64,000 nt of DNA. It comes from JAKPQD01 sp029572965. Lineage in GTDB: Bacteria; Bacteroidota; Bacteroidia; Bacteroidales; DTGW01. The notes beneath the pieces are model-generated. The model was not told the DNA's origin, ran no database searches, and was given only the letters and a program-made list of their open reading frames with translations. A program made the translations under genes and the position numbers. The stretch covers positions 14,162-78,161 of the forward strand of contig DAOSPF010000006.1 of NCBI GenBank assembly GCA_035374585.1, given 5' to 3'. Below, piece by piece: positions 1 to 8,199 of this stretch; within the stretch, counting starts at the first letter, position 1; the number at the start of each line of letters is the position of its first letter.

Positions 1-220
1 CGGCAGCTTCATTGGCAGGGATTGGGTATTCGTACTCTTCTCTCGATATATTGACCGTTTTTCCTTTAATGGTGATAAACCCATTATCACCCATTACCCT
101 TACACGGATTGTCTTGTCAATACTACTATACAAATAGCCCTGTATTATCCTTTCACCTTTCCCTTTAGCAATATTCTGCCAGTTTTCTATATCGACAATA
201 AATTTTCTTTCTATTTCCAT
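1..220 (-). CDS. CYTH-domain (triphosphate tunnel) protein, 3' end off the window
   Basis: Reading the minus strand from an ATG at 220 gives about 73 residues that run off the left edge, so the C-terminus is missing. The protein opens with MEIERKF, the signature start of CYTH / triphosphate tunnel metalloenzymes, which act on inorganic triphosphate or other triphosphate substrates with a divalent metal. The following alternating basic and acidic strands (RVRVMGDNGFITIKGK) fit the first tunnel strands. It starts 11 bases after the universal stress protein gene and so appears to be the last visible gene of the fluoride-riboswitch operon. Whether it is a triphosphatase or another CYTH enzyme cannot be told from this fragment. 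Confidence 0.85.
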   Translation of the reverse strand, partial: MEIERKFIVDIENWQNIAKGKGERIIQGYLYSSIDKTIRVRVMGDNGFITIKGKTVNISREEYEYPIPANEAA

Positions 221-231
221 AAAGTCAGTGT

Positions 232-657
232 CTATTTTCGGGCTATTAGCACGTTGCATTTGGCATTTTCGCTTACTTTGTCTGTAACATGCCCCAAATC
301 GTTGCCCCACAAGCCTGAGTGGCCTTTACAGCCCATCACTATCAAGTCAACATGGTTTTTTTCGGCATACTCAACTATCAATTTTGCCGGGTTGCCTTGC
401 AAATGGGCATATTCTATTTCAATGCCTTCACTTTTTGATATATTGTGGAGGTCCTTTTTCAACTTGGCCGAAAAGCTGTCAATGGCTTTCGATTCTTCGT
501 CAATTTCGGCCACAGTTTCGTGATAGTAGGCCCTGTACCCCCCAATCCATAAAGCTGTCAACTTTGCTTTCATGGCCTTGGCAAATGCCAATGAATTGTT
601 CAATGCTGTTTTGGCCCCTTCGGAACCGTCGTAAGCTACTAAAATGTGTTTGTACAT
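232..657 (-). CDS. Universal stress protein, UspA family
   Basis: A 141-residue single-domain Usp with the usual start (KHILVAYDGSEGA) and a C-terminal nucleotide-binding loop of the form G-x2-G-x9-G (VMGCKGHSGLWG...G), where the final Ser/Thr of the ATP-binding version is a His. It is a cytoplasmic stress protein that probably binds ATP. The gene starts 2 bases after the antiporter gene, so the two are co-transcribed. Usp genes next to CPA-type antiporters are common, and a regulatory role on the transporter is a reasonable inference. Confidence 0.92.
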   Translation of the reverse strand: MYKHILVAYDGSEGAKTALNNSLAFAKAMKAKLTALWIGGYRAYYHETVAEIDEESKAIDSFSAKLKKDLHNISKSEGIEIEYAHLQGNPAKLIVEYAEKNHVDLIVMGCKGHSGLWGNDLGHVTDKVSENAKCNVLIARK

Positions 658-659
658 GG

Positions 660-1847
660 TTATTTCCTCCTTTTTGTTATGTTTTTCTTACTCATTCTTC
701 TAAGCCTGCCCCAGGCTATCATGGTATGTATTTCGGGTTGAAAGAATTTTTGTGCTATGAGTGTAGGTATTATGGCGCTAAGAATTACTACTGTAACCAG
801 GATGGTGTATTGTTTTTGGTCAATAAGGTGGTTGTTTAGCCCAAACAATGCCGATATGGTGCCAAAGGTAAGGCCGGTGGCCATCAGCAGTGTGGTATAA
901 GAAGATTCTTTTTTGCGCATCTGGAACGACCTTGCCAACGGATATACCCCAATAAATTTGGTAACTATTTTAATAACCAGGAACAATGTAATAATGCCCA
1001 GCGAAACCCATATTAATGGCAGCGAAACGTACAAGCCGGCTTTCATAAAGTAAAACGGGGTAAAAATGGTAAAGGCAATGGTACGCATACGGTCAACCAA
1101 GGTTTTGTCGCGCACAAATACCCCGGCCACAACTAAGCCTATTAAATAAGCCGGAAGCACAGCTTCGCTCTTTGCTGTGGTGGCCAAACCTCCCAAAAAG
1201 AACAACACGAGCAGGATAAATTTCACCTCAGGCTGGCTTACTTTATTTGTACCCAAATGTCCTATAAGGTATTTTGTCCATCGTGGCATAAACCAAAGCA
1301 TAACGCACATTACAACAACAAAAGCCACCATCCAAAGGTTGAAATTGGCAAACAAAACGCCCAGGGCAAGCACTGTCCCAAAATCGGTAATAAAACAGGC
1401 TGCGAGTATCATTTTGCCCATGGATGTATCGCCAAGCTTTTTTTCAATCATAACTGCATATACAACGGCAACAGATGTAGTAGATAATGCTATCCCGGCA
1501 ATCTGGGCCTGGTGTATCCCCCAGCCAAAAACATACTGTGCAATGAGCCAAACACTGGCAAATGGAACAACAAAAGACAATATGCCAATAGCAAGACTGG
1601 CTTTTAAGTTTGCTTTTAGTGAAGCCGGGTCAATTTCAGCGCCCGCCAAAAAGGTTAGAACACCACTACCCAGCATGGCCAAAAAATCTATCCATTGGGT
1701 AGTTTGGTGGATGCCTAAAAAATTTCCGGCTATGACACCTACCAATATCTCGATAAGGGCAACAGAAATACCTACACGGATAGATATTAAGCTGGCCACT
1801 AAAGCCATGCCCATCCACATTGCTGCAATTAACCAAATGTTATCCAT
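660..1847 (-). CDS. Cation:proton antiporter, CPA2/Kef-type membrane domain
   Basis: A 395-residue, very hydrophobic protein with about 11-12 predicted membrane segments and the conserved early region (VGISVALIEILVGVIAGN) of Na+/H+ or K+/H+ exchangers of the KefB/NhaP type. It ends soon after the last helix in a basic tail (RLRRMSKKNITKRRK) and has no RCK/TrkA-N domain, so it is a transport domain only. It lies 12 bases after the DUF190 gene in the fluoride-riboswitch operon. Fluoride enters cells as HF and releases a proton inside, so a proton or cation antiporter would fit, but the ion carried cannot be read from the sequence. Confidence 0.88.
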   Translation of the reverse strand: MDNIWLIAAMWMGMALVASLISIRVGISVALIEILVGVIAGNFLGIHQTTQWIDFLAMLGSGVLTFLAGAEIDPASLKANLKASLAIGILSFVVPFASVWLIAQYVFGWGIHQAQIAGIALSTTSVAVVYAVMIEKKLGDTSMGKMILAACFITDFGTVLALGVLFANFNLWMVAFVVVMCVMLWFMPRWTKYLIGHLGTNKVSQPEVKFILLVLFFLGGLATTAKSEAVLPAYLIGLVVAGVFVRDKTLVDRMRTIAFTIFTPFYFMKAGLYVSLPLIWVSLGIITLFLVIKIVTKFIGVYPLARSFQMRKKESSYTTLLMATGLTFGTISALFGLNNHLIDQKQYTILVTVVILSAIIPTLIAQKFFQPEIHTMIAWGRLRRMSKKNITKRRK

Positions 1848-1859
1848 AACACGTAATTT

Positions 1860-2228
1860 TTACCATTTAAAAAAACTTTTCTTTTCGCCTTGTTTGTAAA
1901 GGACTATGTTTGCTTTTTCCATAGTTATCATACAACCATAACGCAGCTTTTCAAACCAGGGGAGTATTTTCTCGGCAAACTTTTCAATCTTTTCCGATTC
2001 GTCAACTATCTCAATTACCACCGGGAGTTTTTCGGTAAATTCCCAAAATTTAATAGAACGCACCACGCTGCTTGACCCGTAGCCCATCACCCCTTTCAGC
2101 ACGGTAGCCCCTGCCAGTCCATATCGTTTGGCTGCAAAAACAACCATTTCGTACAGTAAGTTATGTTTGAATTTGTCGGTATTACTGATAAAAATCCGCA
2201 ATAATTTGGCTTCTCCTTTTATTTCCAT
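1860..2228 (-). CDS. DUF190 family protein (PII-like)
   Basis: A 122-residue soluble protein of the DUF190 family, which has a PII-like ferredoxin fold. Visible family features are the start GEAKLLRIFISNTDK, the central GLAGATVLKGVMGYGSSSVVRS and the strand PVVIEIVDESEKI. DUF190 genes are often found beside crcB. Here only 2 bases separate it from crcB, which supports co-translation and a regulatory or accessory role in fluoride export. Its ligand is unknown. Confidence 0.9.
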   Translation of the reverse strand: MEIKGEAKLLRIFISNTDKFKHNLLYEMVVFAAKRYGLAGATVLKGVMGYGSSSVVRSIKFWEFTEKLPVVIEIVDESEKIEKFAEKILPWFEKLRYGCMITMEKANIVLYKQGEKKSFFKW

Positions 2229-2230
2229 GG

Positions 2231-2608
2231 TTATATTATTTTAGTGATTAGGTTTCCCAAATAAGTGGCCAAAATGCCAATAAAAACACTCAGGCTTGTA
2301 TATAAAGCAAAATAGAAAATATTACCATCGCGAAGCAGCGCAACATTCTCGTTGGCAAAAGTCGAAAATGTAGTAAACCCGCCACAAAAGCCAACCGTCA
2401 GGAACATGCGCAACTCTGAAGACATCGCGTTGCCCCGTTCTGAAATGCCATAAAACAACCCAATAAGAAAGCAGCCAAGAATGTTGACAACAAATGTTCC
2501 GTAAGGAAAAGACGCAATAAAGGTATTTTGAATAAAACGTGAAGTAAGAAAACGTGAGATGCCCCCCAGGAAACTCCCCGAACCAATAAACAAAAGTATT
2601 TTTATCAT
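2231..2608 (-). CDS. crcB: Fluoride ion channel CrcB/FluC
   Basis: A 125-residue, four-helix small membrane protein of the FluC family, which works as an antiparallel dimer and exports fluoride. Seen in the sequence are G-x-L-G-G-I-S-R19 in helix 1, Asn42 in helix 2 (VVNILGCF), and GFCGGFTTFSTF at 73-84, holding the phenylalanine and Thr/Ser track and the central Na+-binding loop. The length is normal for the family. A fluoride riboswitch lies directly upstream at 2641-2697 and is the expected control. An overlapping reading frame on the same strand (2322-2645) is a shadow. Confidence 0.97.
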   Translation of the reverse strand: MIKILLFIGSGSFLGGISRFLTSRFIQNTFIASFPYGTFVVNILGCFLIGLFYGISERGNAMSSELRMFLTVGFCGGFTTFSTFANENVALLRDGNIFYFALYTSLSVFIGILATYLGNLITKII

Positions 2609-2640
2609 ATATCCTGCATACTTTAAGGTTAAACAATAAA

Positions 2641-2697
2641 GTCATACAGGAGTTATCAGCTTATTTAAGGCGGTTCGAGGCTAACCCCATAGCCAGA
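2641..2697 (-). ncRNA. Fluoride riboswitch (crcB motif)
   Basis: Read on the minus strand, GGCUAUGGGGUUAGCC (2694-2679) is followed by a short P3 hairpin and then GCUGAUAACUCCUG (2660-2647). GGGGUU pairs with AACUCC to form P1, GGCU pairs with AGCC to form the pseudoknot, and GCC-UU/AA-GC closes a small P3. The conserved AUGG-GUU and GCUGAU-AC-CC positions of the crcB motif are present. It lies about 33 bases before crcB and just downstream of a -7 box, so it is at the start of the transcript. Identified by eye; a covariance-model score is not available. Confidence 0.9.
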
Positions 2698-2700
2698 CAC

Positions 2701-2708
2701 CAAAGGTA
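2701..2708 (-). promoter_or_regulatory. -7 box of the fluoride operon promoter
   Basis: TACCTTTG on the minus strand matches the Bacteroidetes -7 consensus TAnnTTTG exactly. Transcription would begin near 2695, right at the 5' edge of the fluoride aptamer. The upstream -33 element falls at the 3' end of the thioredoxin-like gene and is not well conserved. This separates the crcB operon from the arsenical operon upstream. Confidence 0.7.
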
Positions 2709-2717
2709 GGAAAAAAA

Positions 2718-3215
2718 TTAAAAACGGAAAGCTATTAATAGCTCATTTGTAGAATAATACCCCGTATGCCTGAAAAACTCTTTACCTTCTTTATCTAAAA
2801 GCACTTGTGAAGATATGGCTGCAATGCCAAAGTATTTCATCAACCGCTGATTTTCGGGCAGCATGATGTTTATAAAGATTACGTTTACGCGGTCGGGGAA
2901 GCGGGCCTTTATTTCGGCCATAACCTGTTCCATACGTTTGCAGGCCGAACAGCCTTTTGCCCCAAATTCGAGAAATGTAAACTGGTAGCTTAGCCCATTT
3001 TTAGCGTAGTTGTAGGCCGAATCGACAAAAGCCGGTACCGAGTGTTGAACTTCGGGGCCAGCTTGTGTTTTAATGGCTTTTGATGCGTAATTGTTTAATG
3101 TATCTTTGAATACGAAAAGCAGGACAAAAAACAATACCGACAGCACCATAAAAGCCGCCGACAGCGCCTGTTTTGTTTTAGAAGTCAACCGCAGCCTTTT
3201 CATAAACAGCTTCAA
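2718..3215 (-). CDS. Membrane-anchored thioredoxin-like protein
   Basis: 165 residues: a single N-terminal membrane anchor (about 17-36) followed by a periplasmic thioredoxin-fold domain with the redox pair C89-S-A-C92 (FLEFGAKGCSACKRMEQ) and a later PENQRLMKYFGIAAIS-Q segment in place of the usual cis-Pro loop. It probably exchanges disulfides outside the membrane. Its start overlaps the 3' end of the DGC-domain gene by 38 bases (or 26 if Met5 is used), so it is translated from the same message. It is the last gene of the arsenical operon. A partner such as the CcdA-like ArsG is an inference. Confidence 0.8.
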   Translation of the reverse strand: MKLFMKRLRLTSKTKQALSAAFMVLSVLFFVLLFVFKDTLNNYASKAIKTQAGPEVQHSVPAFVDSAYNYAKNGLSYQFTFLEFGAKGCSACKRMEQVMAEIKARFPDRVNVIFINIMLPENQRLMKYFGIAAISSQVLLDKEGKEFFRHTGYYSTNELLIAFRF

Positions 3216-3555
3216 TTACTTCGCTGGTAACAGGGGTTTGGCCTTTCACATAACCGAGGTCGGTCATACGCATGTATTTGTAATTGGTAATGCCTGCTTT
3301 ATCAAGTATCTTTTTGCCACAATCAACCGGGCAGCCATCTATTAGTAGAAGGTCTGCCTCCTTGAACATCTCGATGGTGGGTTTCACATCGGCTGCTACA
3401 GCCGCAAGGCAGTTCATTTTGCGGATATTATTGTCCCTCAGTTTTCGGGCAACCAAGTCCGATATTTGGCCCAAATCGCATGCCCCCGAACAGGCTATTA
3501 CAACATATTCGCCGCTGCCACAAAGGCAGGTTTTTACGTTATTATTTGTTTCCAT
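3178..3555 (-). CDS. DGC-domain putative zinc-binding protein
   Basis: 125 residues with the DGC family signature D73-G-C75 (LLIDGCPVDCGKK) and further conserved cysteines at C22 and C26 (ACSGACDLG), C49 and C79, a four-cysteine set thought to bind zinc in this family. It is cytoplasmic with no signal or membrane segment. DGC genes often sit near metal and permease genes. Here it lies 4 bases after the porin gene and overlaps the thioredoxin gene. The many paired thiols suggest metalloid or metal binding, but no function is established. Confidence 0.85.
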   Translation of the reverse strand: METNNNVKTCLCGSGEYVVIACSGACDLGQISDLVARKLRDNNIRKMNCLAAVAADVKPTIEMFKEADLLLIDGCPVDCGKKILDKAGITNYKYMRMTDLGYVKGQTPVTSEVIEAVYEKAAVDF

Positions 3556-3559
3556 ACAT

Positions 3560-4645
3560 TTAAAGTTTAAATTCTGTACTAAGCATTATTATATTGGTAT
3601 GTTTTTTATCGGACTGTTTGGCTTTCCACCCCTGATAATTAATTGAAAGATTTACAGTTTTAACAGGTTGGTAATGAATCCCCATTATATAGGCTTTACC
3701 TTCTTTTGCAATATTCCAGCTTTGTGATTGACCAGATAAGGTATTGGATAACACATTGTCGTAGCGGGCAAAGATTTCAATTTTAGGATTCACAATGTAA
3801 GTGCCAAACAAAGAATATCCCCAAAAATCATGGTCATTGTAGTTTAGGTTGTTCAACCTGTAATTAACGTCAAGTCCTGCACGGAAAACTTTATCCAACT
3901 GGTAACCTGTGAAAAACGAAAAGAGGTGTTGCGTTGCATTATCGCTCGGGTCGCCCGATTGTGTATTGTCATAATACAGGCGGGTTAACAATCCTTTTAA
4001 AGGTTTAATGTCAATACCTGTTGCATATTTTACTTTACCGTAATCATCTTGTTTAAACCTTATACCTTCTCCGTTGGTAACAGCAACGTCAAAAGCCAAA
4101 ATGTTATTTACCTTAACAAACCCGATTGCCCCGAAATCGCCACTTGCAGTTCCATAATATCTGTCTTGGAAAGTTTCATAAACATAGCGATAGCCCCAAA
4201 ACTTTTCCTGAGTGATATAATGATTTTGCAAAATACCACCCACTTGCAAAGTAAACATTTCAGAAGGTTTCCATTGAATAAAAGCAAACTTCAGGAATGC
4301 TGTATAATAGCTTCCTTCCTTGGAAGTGTTATTGACTGTATAATTTTTACCTGTAGAATCGGTTACAACAATATTACCAACAGTAGTTGGCCTACCAGCA
4401 GCATCAATTATCAATGTACCTGAAAAACTATTTGAAAAATTATAATTATACCCAAAGTGGGCACGGGTAATACCAAAGCTTACAGGTTGTTTGGCATCTT
4501 TAGTTGCGTCAAGCTTGGAATACCCAAACACTTGCACAATAGGTTTGCCCGAAGGTTTAAAAGTTGTATCGGTATCTTGCCCGAATATTTGTACACTATA
4601 ACATATACATGTGAATAGCAACAAAAACCTAAGTTTTGTTTTCAT
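3560..4645 (-). CDS. Outer-membrane beta-barrel porin
   Basis: 361 residues with a signal peptide (cleavage near FGQ-DTD, about residue 23) and a C-terminal region of alternating amphipathic strands ending NIIMLSTEFKL, the usual terminal aromatic/hydrophobic strand of outer-membrane barrels. Strand patterns such as ARYDNVLSNTLS and YDNTQSGDPSD resemble phosphate-selective porin O/P-like proteins of Bacteroidota. It abuts the ProC-like gene with no gap and precedes the DGC gene by 4 bases. Its place in the ars operon suggests a role in passing arsenicals or other oxyanions across the outer membrane, which is inference. Confidence 0.8.
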   Translation of the reverse strand: MKTKLRFLLLFTCICYSVQIFGQDTDTTFKPSGKPIVQVFGYSKLDATKDAKQPVSFGITRAHFGYNYNFSNSFSGTLIIDAAGRPTTVGNIVVTDSTGKNYTVNNTSKEGSYYTAFLKFAFIQWKPSEMFTLQVGGILQNHYITQEKFWGYRYVYETFQDRYYGTASGDFGAIGFVKVNNILAFDVAVTNGEGIRFKQDDYGKVKYATGIDIKPLKGLLTRLYYDNTQSGDPSDNATQHLFSFFTGYQLDKVFRAGLDVNYRLNNLNYNDHDFWGYSLFGTYIVNPKIEIFARYDNVLSNTLSGQSQSWNIAKEGKAYIMGIHYQPVKTVNLSINYQGWKAKQSDKKHTNIIMLSTEFKL

Positions 4646-5416
4646 TTACGGTTTAATTCTATTGTATATACCTGTTAAATATTGGTCGTAATAGCCTTTA
4701 ATGGTTTCTTCCACTTCTGCCATTGGTTTTACCGGAACAAGGTCGGCTACTTCGGCATAAGGTAAACCTGAGTTGAAAAGGGTTTCGGTTGTACCCCAAA
4801 GCATATTTGAGATAGTTTTAGCGGCCTCTTGTTCATCCATGCCAAACGAAACGGCCAGTTCTTTAAGCTTTTGCAACTGGAAGTTAAAGTAAGTATGCCC
4901 CATGGCGCTAATAACAGCATAAGCTTCAATTTTGTTGTCGGCTACTTCGGGCTCATAGCCTAATGGCCGAAACAGTTCGAGAAATGCTTTCTTTTTATCA
5001 GCATCAAAAGAAGCAGAAAACGAAACCGGGTTAACGCCTTTGTTTACAATGGTTGAAGCGCTGGGGTTCATGCGGGCAATGTTGGCAAAACCACCCAGCA
5101 AAGCAGTCAGTTTTTCAATAGTAAACTTTGGCGCTAACGAAAGCAATACCGAACCGGGTTGCAGGCTGCCTTTGATTTTCTCAATGGTCTCCATTACCAT
5201 TGGGGGGTGAACGGAAAGAATAACAAGTTCGGCTGTTGCAGCTTCATCAACACTGGTTGTAGTGGTAACCTGTGGAAATTTAGCTTTTACAGCTTTTAAT
5301 GCTTCTTCGCTTACATCATACACAACTACTTTGTCAAAACGTACATTGGCATTGTTAAATGCCTGGGCTAAAATGCGGGTAATACGGCCGCCGCCAATAA
5401 AACTGATTGTTTTCAT
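4646..5416 (-). CDS. Divergent pyrroline-5-carboxylate reductase-like NAD(P)-binding protein
   Basis: 256 residues. An N-terminal Rossmann fold is clear (ISFIGGGRITRILAQAF, then VVVYDVSEEAL) and the PSAST segment of the ProC family is present (IARMNPSASTIVNKG). The C-terminal half, which in true P5C reductase carries the G-S-G-P-A dimer and active-site helix, instead reads AYAVISAMGHTYFNFQ, so the proline-pathway activity is doubtful. It sits between DUF2798 and the porin in the arsenical operon. A dehydrogenase or reductase acting on another small substrate is possible. Confidence 0.75.
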   Translation of the reverse strand: MKTISFIGGGRITRILAQAFNNANVRFDKVVVYDVSEEALKAVKAKFPQVTTTTSVDEAATAELVILSVHPPMVMETIEKIKGSLQPGSVLLSLAPKFTIEKLTALLGGFANIARMNPSASTIVNKGVNPVSFSASFDADKKKAFLELFRPLGYEPEVADNKIEAYAVISAMGHTYFNFQLQKLKELAVSFGMDEQEAAKTISNMLWGTTETLFNSGLPYAEVADLVPVKPMAEVEETIKGYYDQYLTGIYNRIKP

Positions 5417-5441
5417 TTTTTTTAATATTAAGGGTTAAAAA

Positions 5442-5666
5442 TTATTCAACATATTTTGCAATGGTTTTCTTTATTATGGGCATAATCACCATCACCACCG
5501 GAAGGGCTGCCACGAAGGCAAGTCCCCATGATTTCATCCATTTGGCAATAAATCCGGCATGGTAGCCAAAGTTTACCGATACACTTACAAACGTTACTAC
5601 AAATGTCATTACCAAAACCATGATGATTAATGTAACTTTCATTTCATTCTTTTTTGCGATTTTCAT
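5442..5666 (-). CDS. DUF2798 small membrane protein
   Basis: 74 residues from the ATG at 5666; a longer start at 5693 would overlap the permease gene. It has two predicted membrane helices with a conserved-looking FGYHAGFIAKWMKSWGLAFVAALPVV between and within them, as in DUF2798. It lies 13 bases after the permease gene and 25 before the ProC-like gene. Function unknown; accessory membrane subunit is a guess. Confidence 0.75.
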   Translation of the reverse strand: MKIAKKNEMKVTLIIMVLVMTFVVTFVSVSVNFGYHAGFIAKWMKSWGLAFVAALPVVMVIMPIIKKTIAKYVE

Positions 5667-5679
5667 TTTTTTTATTGTT

Positions 5680-7020
5680 TTAAATTGCACCAAATATTAG
5701 TCCGGAAATTGTGGCCATTACAATTACCAATGTAACATAAACTACCGTTTTTTGGGTACCCATTACGCCTCGTATTACCAACATGTTGGGTAATGATAAT
5801 GATGGCCCGGCCAATAATAACGCTAAAGCAGGGCCTTTGCCCATACCTGAAGCGATTAATCCTTGTAAAATAGGTACTTCGGTAAGAGTGGCAAAGTACA
5901 TAAAAGCGCCTACAACTGAAGCAAAAAAATTGGAGAATACCGAGTTTCCGCCAACTAAAGCAGAAATCCATTCGTTAGGGATTATGCCTGCAATTGTTTT
6001 TCCATCATGGGTGGAGCCTAACAAAAAACCTGCTGTAACAACACCTATGGCAAGCAAGGGCAGGATTTGTTTGGCAAACCCCCAGGCAGAAATTGTCCAC
6101 TCTTTATTGTCTTCGTCTTTTTTGTCTAAAAGTGTTATGGTACTTAAAGCTGCAATGCCAACTATCATGGGTACAAGCGGGGCAAGTTTGACGTTTTCAA
6201 TAAACGTCGATGATAAGAAAGCTGATGTAACAGTTGCCACGGTTGCCAGTAAAACCCATTGCCATTTTATTTTCAAGATATAGATTAATGAATAACCAAG
6301 CAGCAATGCAAAAAAGCCGGTGATATACCATTTATAAGCCCATATATAATACCAGGCACTTGAAGTATCGCTACTTGCAGGACTGCCCCAGTTAGCAAAA
6401 ACAAGGATTAATACTAATGTAAAAAAATGGAACGAAGTTTGCCACATCGGACGTTTTTCAGCCTGAAATTCAATATTCATCTGTTCTTCACGCTTTGCTT
6501 TTTCTTCTTTACGGTATATGAGCGACATAGCCACTCCTATAATGATACTAAAAGATACTGCTCCAATAGTCCGTGCAACACCCATCTCAAAGCCTAATAT
6601 ACGTGCGGTTAAGATAATGGCAAGGATGTTTATTGCCGGGCCCGAATACAAAAAGGCAATAGCCGGGCCCAAACCGGCACCACGTTTGTGAATACTTGAA
6701 AACAAGGGCAAAATAGTACAACTGCAAACGGCAAGTATAGTGCCTGATACAGCGGCAACTGTATATGCCAGCCATTTCTTGGCATTAGCCCCAAAATAAC
6801 GTAATACAGAGCCCTGGCTGACAAATATTGATATTACACCTGCAATAAAGAATGCTGGTAACAAACATAAAATTACATGCTCACGGGCATACCATTTTAC
6901 AAGGTCGAACGTGGCTGCAATGGCCGTATTAAACCTGACACTTTCGATGGGCAGAAAAAATGCTGCCCCAAATATTACTGCTATCCATAGCAGGATTTTA
7001 AACTCTTTTTTTGTTTCCAT
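5680..7020 (-). CDS. ArsP/YraQ-family permease
   Basis: 446 residues with about ten membrane helices in two similar halves, as in the DUF318/YraQ/ArsP permease family. The first half carries VCSCTILPLF (C99, C101) followed by FLYSGPAINILA at about 123-134; the second carries LLLAGPSLSLPNMLVI. ArsP members expel trivalent organoarsenicals such as methylarsenite and reduced roxarsone. The gene follows arsG by 58 bases in an operon headed by arsR, which supports that role. Because YraQ permeases are diverse, assignment as ArsP rests partly on context. Confidence 0.82.
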   Translation of the reverse strand: METKKEFKILLWIAVIFGAAFFLPIESVRFNTAIAATFDLVKWYAREHVILCLLPAFFIAGVISIFVSQGSVLRYFGANAKKWLAYTVAAVSGTILAVCSCTILPLFSSIHKRGAGLGPAIAFLYSGPAINILAIILTARILGFEMGVARTIGAVSFSIIIGVAMSLIYRKEEKAKREEQMNIEFQAEKRPMWQTSFHFFTLVLILVFANWGSPASSDTSSAWYYIWAYKWYITGFFALLLGYSLIYILKIKWQWVLLATVATVTSAFLSSTFIENVKLAPLVPMIVGIAALSTITLLDKKDEDNKEWTISAWGFAKQILPLLAIGVVTAGFLLGSTHDGKTIAGIIPNEWISALVGGNSVFSNFFASVVGAFMYFATLTEVPILQGLIASGMGKGPALALLLAGPSLSLPNMLVIRGVMGTQKTVVYVTLVIVMATISGLIFGAI

Positions 7021-7078
7021 TACTTCTTTTGTTTTATTTAGAATTTCGTCTAAACCCGAAATATGTTTTCAAATTTTT

Positions 7079-7777
7079 TTATAAATAAACCCTTATGATA
7101 TAGTAGATGCCAACCAGAATGAACAATATTGCTATAATGCGACGGAACCACTTTTCAAAGGTCTTCACCTTATGGTAAACATGCCCAATGCCCGATACGG
7201 TGTATGCAAGCACCCATGCAAAAAGAATGACCGGGATACCCGTAGCCAGAGCAAAAATTACTGGAAGGTACAAACCCGATGCGCTGGCAACCGTCATGGG
7301 TACAAGCATGCCGAAATATAAAACCCCGCTGTAAGGGCAAAAAGCTAACGCAAAAACAATCCCCAGCAGAATGGTGTCTATATAATTCCATGTAGCTTTG
7401 TTTTCCATTCGGGAAGTTAATTTGCCCATGCCTGGAAATTTCATTTTGATGACATCCAGCATAAACAACCCAATAATGATAAGCAATGGGCCGAGGAACT
7501 TTTCGCCATACTGCTGAAAAATACCGGAAAACTTAAACTGGTCAACCCCAAGAAAAATCACCAGGGCTATTGCGGTATATGAAATGGCCCTGCCAAGGGT
7601 GTAAAGCAAACCATTGATAAATACACGGTGGCGGTTTTCAATATCTTTGCTGATAAAGCCTATTGCTGTAATGTTGGTGGCCAGGGGGCATGGACTGATA
7701 GCTGTCATCAAACCCAGTACCAATGCCGAAAGCCACGGCATTGTACTGTTTTCTAATATGCTGTTAAAAAAATCCAT
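7079..7777 (-). CDS. arsG: ArsG-family CcdA-like permease
   Basis: 232 residues, six or so membrane helices, with the CcdA/DsbD-type cysteine motifs ISPCPLATN (C30) and FCPYSGVLYFG (C147), one in each half. Proteins of this group paired with ArsE and ArsF are named ArsG, reported to export trivalent aminoaromatic arsenicals. The gene starts 6 bases after arsF, which strongly supports an arsEFG unit. A pure thiol-electron carrier to the periplasmic thioredoxin-like proteins is the alternative reading and is not excluded. Confidence 0.85.
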   Translation of the reverse strand: MDFFNSILENSTMPWLSALVLGLMTAISPCPLATNITAIGFISKDIENRHRVFINGLLYTLGRAISYTAIALVIFLGVDQFKFSGIFQQYGEKFLGPLLIIIGLFMLDVIKMKFPGMGKLTSRMENKATWNYIDTILLGIVFALAFCPYSGVLYFGMLVPMTVASASGLYLPVIFALATGIPVILFAWVLAYTVSGIGHVYHKVKTFEKWFRRIIAILFILVGIYYIIRVYL

Positions 7778-7783
7778 GTTGTG

Positions 7784-8191
7784 CTACTTCAAAAGCTCAT
7801 CAACTTTTTCTTTAATAACAGATCTTAATTTTTCAGGGTTTGAGCGGGCATACATAAAACCTTCGTTGGTAATGTTGATTTTTGTATCGCCTTTTACTAT
7901 CAATAAAGTTTGTCCTGATACTTTTAACTTTTCAGCAAGGGCTTTGCTTGAAGCTTCGTCTAAATTGACCGACTGAAAAGAAACTTTGTCGCCATAAAGG
8001 GCTGCGATGCTTTCTTTGGCTTCTGCTTCAACCGTCTTACAAGTAACACAGCGACTGGTAAAATGAAAATAATAAGCTTCTACTTTAGCCGAAGCATTGG
8101 GTTTATCCTCTTTTTTTGTAGTTTGTGCATTGCACGATAAACTGCCCAATGTCATTACAAGGGCAAAACTGAACATTACAATCTGTTTCAT
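7784..8191 (-). CDS. arsF: ArsF-family thioredoxin-like lipoprotein
   Basis: 135 residues from the ATG at 8191. A longer open frame to 8299 exists, but its first 36 codons are translated from an AT-rich repeat and precede the signal peptide. The N-terminus is a lipoprotein signal (GSLSC, lipid Cys20), followed by a thioredoxin-like domain with C48-V-T-C51 in YFHFTSRCVTCKTVE, the ArsF family signature. It would face the periplasm and work with ArsG. Spacing to arsG is 6 bases. Confidence 0.85.
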   Translation of the reverse strand: MKQIVMFSFALVMTLGSLSCNAQTTKKEDKPNASAKVEAYYFHFTSRCVTCKTVEAEAKESIAALYGDKVSFQSVNLDEASSKALAEKLKVSGQTLLIVKGDTKINITNEGFMYARSNPEKLRSVIKEKVDELLK

Positions 8192-8199
8192 AATTATTT

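Noticed and set aside
1177..1899. 240-codon plus-strand open frame opposite the antiporter
   Set aside because: A shadow of a membrane-protein gene; the translated sequence has no signal, domain or sensible start context.
2322..2645. 107-codon open frame overlapping crcB on the same strand
   Set aside because: It starts inside the riboswitch and lies in a different frame from the conserved FluC protein; no family features.
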